Positions 32,358-35,489 of a stretch of DNA of 35,489 bases are shown in pieces (within the stretch, counting starts at the first letter, position 1; each line of letters begins with the position of its first letter). The notes beneath the pieces are model-generated. The model saw only the letters and a program-made list of their open reading frames with translations. It had not been told where the DNA came from and ran no database searches. The position numbers and the translations under genes are program-made. Where the stretch lies: contig SLSF01000145.1 in NCBI GenBank assembly GCA_007130605.1, positions 1 through 35,489 on the forward strand. Direction: 5' to 3'. Origin of the DNA: Gemmatimonadota bacterium (GTDB taxonomy: Bacteria; Gemmatimonadota; Gemmatimonadetes; Longimicrobiales; Gaopeijiaceae).

Positions 32358-33274
32358 TCCCCACTGACGAGGACCTCGAACTCCTCCGGACCCTCGTGGA
32401 GGGGGCGGAGCGAGGAGAGTTCCAGGCGCTGGCCACCATCGTCCACTCCCGGGGCTCGACCCCCCGGAAGGAAGGGGCACGGATGGTGGTGGGGCCCGAC
32501 GGCCGGGTTCGGGCCGGAACGGTGGGAGGGGGCTGCGGCGAAGGCGAGGTCCTGGAAGCGGCACGGAGAACCCTGGTCGACGGACGGACCCGCCAGGTCA
32601 CCGTCGACCTCACCGAGGACCTCCTGACCCTCTCGCCGGCAGTCTGCGGGGGCATCATGGAGATCCGGGTCGAACGGGTCGCTCCGGCGGTGACCTTTCC
32701 CGGCCTGCCCCGACCCATCCGGATCCGCTACCACCGCCCCCCCGACCGGACCACGATCTATCGGCAGTCGCTGGTCCACGACGACGGGCGGGTGAAGGTC
32801 ACCTTCGCCCGGGATCTCGATTTCGATGCCCCCATCCAGGTCGATGGCGAGCCGATCCTCGAACCGGGGGCGGACGCCGTCTGGTTCACCTTTCCCGGCG
32901 CCTGGCACGATATCGGCCGCTTCCACCGGGCCGACGGCACCTTCACCGGGGTCTACGCCAATGTGATCACCCCGTGCGTCTTCGAGCCGGGAGGTGAGTG
33001 GGAGACCACCGATCTCTTCCTGGACCTCTGGATCCCGGCGGGTGGCGGCCCTCCGCAGCTCCTGGACGAGGCGGAACTCCAGGAGGCGGAGGATGCCGGT
33101 GCCCTGTCCCCCCGACTCGCCTCCCGAGCGCGGAAGGAGGCCGCCCGACTCCTGGAAGAGGCGCGGCAGGGACAGTGGCCCCCACCCATCGTCCATGAAT
33201 GGACCCGCGAGCGGATTACTCTTCGAAAACGTGGGCCGAGCAGAGCCGGTCCAGGTCGACAAAGCTCCGCTTGA
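32354..33274 (+). CDS. Fusion of XdhC/CoxI domain with DUF402 (FomD-like) domain
   Basis: A 306-residue protein starting with GTG 32354 (GTGA overlap, GAGGAGG upstream). Residues ~5-110 are an intact XdhC/CoxI N-domain: HSRGSTPRKEGARMVV, GTVGGGCGEGEVLEAA with C61, and AVCGGIMEIRVERV with C98. Residues ~125-280 are a DUF402/FomD-like domain: VWFTFPGAWHDIGRFHRADG, GVYANVITP, TTDLFLDLWIP and LLDEAELQEAE. DUF402 proteins such as FomD and Ntdp are metal-dependent hydrolases of nucleotide diphosphates or CMP-conjugates, and the acidic residues are kept here. I do not know of this fusion. The last ~20 residues overlap the opposite-strand small gene. Confidence 0.85.
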   Translation: MIPTDEDLELLRTLVEGAERGEFQALATIVHSRGSTPRKEGARMVVGPDGRVRAGTVGGGCGEGEVLEAARRTLVDGRTRQVTVDLTEDLLTLSPAVCGGIMEIRVERVAPAVTFPGLPRPIRIRYHRPPDRTTIYRQSLVHDDGRVKVTFARDLDFDAPIQVDGEPILEPGADAVWFTFPGAWHDIGRFHRADGTFTGVYANVITPCVFEPGGEWETTDLFLDLWIPAGGGPPQLLDEAELQEAEDAGALSPRLASRARKEAARLLEEARQGQWPPPIVHEWTRERITLRKRGPSRAGPGRQSSA

Positions 33275-33413
33275 GGACTTCGGGCTCCTCCTGAAGGAGG
33301 TCGATGAGCCGGTCGTGGCGATCGAGCGCGGCGGCGGGCACCACCAGGTCCTCGTGGTGATACTGCCCCTCGTCGACGAAGAGGAGGCGGAGCGTTACCG
33401 TGGACTCACTCAT
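33216..33413 (-). CDS. Small protein of unknown function (65 residues)
   Basis: A 65-residue acidic protein starting MSESTVTLRLLFVDEGQ and ending HVFEE. It has a predicted beta strand, then AAALDRHDRLIDLLQEEPEVLKR, which looks helical, and a single Cys. The start overlaps the stop of the DsbA-like gene by 4 bp (ATGA), the same arrangement as the real gene pairs around it, which is the main reason to accept it. The 3' 59 bp run antisense to the end of the CoxI-DUF402 gene. No signal peptide or membrane segment is present. I do not recognise the family. Confidence 0.6.
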   Translation of the reverse strand: MSESTVTLRLLFVDEGQYHHEDLVVPAAALDRHDRLIDLLQEEPEVLKRSFVDLDRLCSAHVFEE

Positions 33414-34192
33414 CCGTCATCCTCCTCGTTGGCCTCGATGTGCCCACCCCGCTCGAGCGCGGCGTCGATGGCGCTCCGAACGGCGTCCACATCATTCCAC
33501 TGGTTGATCCGGACGGGAGCACCTTCGCCGGTGTTCAGCATCACCGTGGGGGTCCCGGTCACCCCGAGCTGCTGGCCCAGCATGAAATTCGCCGTCACCG
33601 TCTCCGCATGGCGATCCCCACGGAGGCAGTCCCGGAAATCGCCCCGATCGACCCCGATCTCTTCGGCGTATCCCTCGAAGGTCCGAACCGGGTCCGAGAG
33701 GGTCGACCACCTGGACTGGTTCTGGTAGAGGCGGTCATGGAAGGCCCAGTAGGCGTCCTGATCCCCCGCGCACCGTGCCGCGCGAGAGGCGGTGTAGGAG
33801 TTGGGAAACATCCCCGGAGGGGGAAAATCGTAGTACTCGAAGCGGAGGAGCCCCGTGTCGACATAGACCCGGTTCAGGGTCGGCTTCACCCGGCTGGCAA
33901 AATCCCGGCAGGCGGGGCACGAGTAGTCGGAGAAATCCATCAGGGTGATGGGGGCATCCGGGTCCCCACGGACCACCGGCGTGGCCATCTCCAGGAGCTC
34001 GCCCGGGGAGTCGAAGTCAATTTCCACATGACTCCGGACCGTCCGATCGGTGACACCCGAGACGACGTTCCAGATCACCACCGCCAGGGCCAGGACCGCC
34101 ACACCACCCAGGACCAGCACCATGGTGCTGGGTCCCTGCTTCTCCTGGACCGCCTGCTTTCCTCTCTTCGATTTCCGTGTGCGTTGCGCCAC
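33410..34192 (-). CDS. Membrane-anchored DsbA-like thioredoxin-fold protein
   Basis: A 260-residue protein with a basic N-terminus, a transmembrane anchor at residues ~23-45 and a periplasmic thioredoxin_4/DsbA domain. The redox motif is C92-P-A-C95 in SDYSCPACRDF, and the cis-Pro loop is VTGTPTVML (P215). It also carries C141 and C189, which could form a second disulfide, as in DsbA-like proteins of actinobacteria. It probably makes or isomerises disulfides outside the cytoplasm. The start is GTG 34192, with GGGAG 7 nt upstream; the frame is open to 34363 but that is antiparallel coding of the HAD gene. It is 29 bp after the HAD gene. Confidence 0.9.
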   Translation of the reverse strand: MAQRTRKSKRGKQAVQEKQGPSTMVLVLGGVAVLALAVVIWNVVSGVTDRTVRSHVEIDFDSPGELLEMATPVVRGDPDAPITLMDFSDYSCPACRDFASRVKPTLNRVYVDTGLLRFEYYDFPPPGMFPNSYTASRAARCAGDQDAYWAFHDRLYQNQSRWSTLSDPVRTFEGYAEEIGVDRGDFRDCLRGDRHAETVTANFMLGQQLGVTGTPTVMLNTGEGAPVRINQWNDVDAVRSAIDAALERGGHIEANEEDDG

Positions 34193-34221
34193 GCTGCTGC
34201 TCCCTGTTGTCCGTTCGGTTG

Positions 34222-34926
34222 TCAGTCCAGCAGGAGTCGAAGCACCTGCTCCGTCTCCGAGAAGTCTTCCATGACGATGTCGGCCCCCGTCTCCCGGAGC
34301 GCCTCGACCCCGAAGCTTCCGGTGGCGACGGCCACGGTCCGGGTCCCATGGGCCCGCCCGCACTCGACATCGCGTGGTGTGTCTCCGATGACCACTACAT
34401 TGTCGGCCTCGAAGTCGATCCGCCAGTGCTCCCGGGCACGCCGGAGTGCGATGGCCGGAAGCTCATTCCGGAACTCGTGGTCCGAGCCGAAGCCGCCGAT
34501 GGCCTGGCCACCCACGAAAAAGAACCGGTCATACCCGGCGGAGCCCAGCTTGAGGGCCGCGCCCCGCACATGGTTCCCCGTCACCAGCCCGAGGCCCACC
34601 TCGCCGGCCCGGACCCGCCCCTCCAGGTCTCCAAGAAGGCGATCCACGCCGGGGAGACGATCCACCGGCATCTCCGGAAGGCGGGCTTCCATCCCTCCCA
34701 GGTAATGGTCGAAGAGGTCCTCCAGGCTCTCATCGATGCGCGCCGCGGAAAAACCCGCCGCCGCCATGAGTTCGCGGGCGATCTGGGGGTCGGTCTTCCC
34801 CGAGAAGTCCCAGTCGTCGATGGGACCGGTGGTCCCGAAGATCGCCACCAGGGCCTCGGCGAAGGCGTCGCGGGCGGGGCCTCCGGCGATGAGGGTGCCA
34901 TCGATATCGAAGAGAAGGAGGCGCAT
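34222..34926 (-). CDS. HAD-family hydrolase, phosphoglycolate-phosphatase-like
   Basis: A 234-residue cytoplasmic phosphatase. Motif I is FDIDGT (D7 nucleophile, D9 acid), motif II LVTGN, motif III a Lys or Arg in the RNELPAIALRRAREH region, and motif IV VVVIGDTPRDVECGRAHG. An alpha-helical C1 cap lies between motif I and motif II (GKTDPQIARELMAAAG), as in the Gph/PGMB group. The substrate is not determined; 2-phosphoglycolate or a similar small phosphate ester is likely. The ATG overlaps the stop of the P1-peptidase gene upstream (ATGA). Confidence 0.88.
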   Translation of the reverse strand: MRLLLFDIDGTLIAGGPARDAFAEALVAIFGTTGPIDDWDFSGKTDPQIARELMAAAGFSAARIDESLEDLFDHYLGGMEARLPEMPVDRLPGVDRLLGDLEGRVRAGEVGLGLVTGNHVRGAALKLGSAGYDRFFFVGGQAIGGFGSDHEFRNELPAIALRRAREHWRIDFEADNVVVIGDTPRDVECGRAHGTRTVAVATGSFGVEALRETGADIVMEDFSETEQVLRLLLD

Positions 34927-35489
34927 CAGCTCGCTCCACCCACGGCGGCGAGGATGGCGTCCTCGAGGACCCGGGTGGCCCCCAGCCCCAGTGACATGAC
35001 CTCGGGCGACTCCCAGGGTCGGATATCCTCCGCAGTGGTCACCCCGAAAACGACATCGCCATCGAAGGGGGTGTGGACCGGCACGATCCGACGGGCGAGG
35101 GCGGTCTGTGCCATGGTCAGCACCCGTCCCAGGTCCACCGGAGAGAGGGGCGCGTCGGTGCCCACCACGCAGAGGGTCGTGTTCTGGCCCTCTCTCGAGG
35201 GGATCGCCAGGGGCGTCCTGTCGGGGTCGGGGCCCGCCATAACCTTGCCGTCACGACCGACCACGCTCCCCAGGGCATTCACCGCGGCGAGCGCGCCCAC
35301 CGTGTAGCCATCCACCTGGCATGACGCCGACCCGATCCCCCCGGGGACCGCATGATCGAAGCCGGCGAACTTCCCCACGGTGGCACCCGCCCCCGCTCCC
35401 ACCTGTCCTTCCGGCACGGGTCCGTCGGACGCCGCATCACACGCCGCCCGTCCCTCCTCCGGCCCCGGCCGCGGCTTCCCCACGGCCAG
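34926..35489 (-). CDS. P1-family peptidase / DmpA-like aminopeptidase (5' end outside window)
   Basis: The last 187 residues of a protein whose start lies beyond the window edge; the reading frame is open to the last base. GQVGAGAGATVGKFAG, GGIGSASCQVDGYTVGALAAVNALG and NTTLCVVGTDAPLSPVDLGRV follow the L-aminopeptidase/D-esterase DmpA family (P1/S58), which self-cleaves at a conserved Ser or Thr. Here the cleavage site should be in the NTT segment just before LCVVGTDAPL. It is followed by the HAD gene with a 4-bp overlap and heads a four-gene minus-strand cluster. Confidence 0.88.
   Translation of the reverse strand: MAVGKPRPGPEEGRAACDAASDGPVPEGQVGAGAGATVGKFAGFDHAVPGGIGSASCQVDGYTVGALAAVNALGSVVGRDGKVMAGPDPDRTPLAIPSREGQNTTLCVVGTDAPLSPVDLGRVLTMAQTALARRIVPVHTPFDGDVVFGVTTAEDIRPWESPEVMSLGLGATRVLEDAILAAVGGAS

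Overview
High-GC bacterial chromosome with about 29 densely packed protein genes. No RNA gene, insertion sequence, prophage or CRISPR array was seen. The mix suggests a member of the Gemmatimonadota or a close relative: many secreted or lipoprotein metallopeptidases, an orphan TonB-plug-like protein, a large HExxHxxGxxH lipoprotein protease, ricT next to metG, and dead M16-like proteins. This placement is an inference from gene content and was not tested by phylogeny. Most genes sit in operons with 4-bp stop/start overlaps (ATGA, GTGA, TTGA).

Layout. 1-884 (minus): ECF sigma factor and the start of a membrane protein that is probably its anti-sigma factor. 1097-3217: M3 oligopeptidase. 3234-7926: complete phosphate operon pstS-pstC-pstA-pstB-phoU, preceded by a PhoB-type box with 11-bp spaced half-sites and followed by a hairpin. 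8070-10489: an orphan solute-binding lipoprotein and a secreted serine hydrolase. 10500-15571 (minus): a carboxypeptidase-regulatory/plug-like protein, an M14 carboxypeptidase and a large zinc metalloprotease lipoprotein, with two hairpin terminators. 15729-18712: two divergent SDR oxidoreductases and an MFS transporter.

18907-20657: a response-regulator receiver domain fused to a PIG-L/LmbE-like domain that has lost its zinc ligands, translationally coupled to a LOG-family nucleotide hydrolase. 20665-27735: a housekeeping and envelope run (accA, ricT, metG, M23 peptidase, two M16-like proteins without the zinc motif). 27792-28717: a coiled-coil lipoprotein transcription unit with clear promoter and terminator. 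28757-33274: fadJ-type beta-oxidation protein, MobA-like nucleotidyltransferase, XdhC-like protein, and a fusion of an XdhC/CoxI domain with a DUF402 (FomD-like) domain, all overlapping by 4 bp. 33216-35489 (minus): P1-family peptidase (partial), HAD phosphatase, membrane-anchored DsbA-like thioredoxin and a conserved-looking 65-residue protein.

The most unusual items are the receiver/pseudo-PIG-L fusion with its LOG partner, the redistribution of XdhC domains over two adjacent genes with a DUF402 fusion, and the tandem inactive M16-like pair. Recognisable promoters in this window resemble TTGATG-N17-TACCTT and TTGTAT-N16-TACATT, so a sigma-70-like -10 of the form TACnTT seems usable here.
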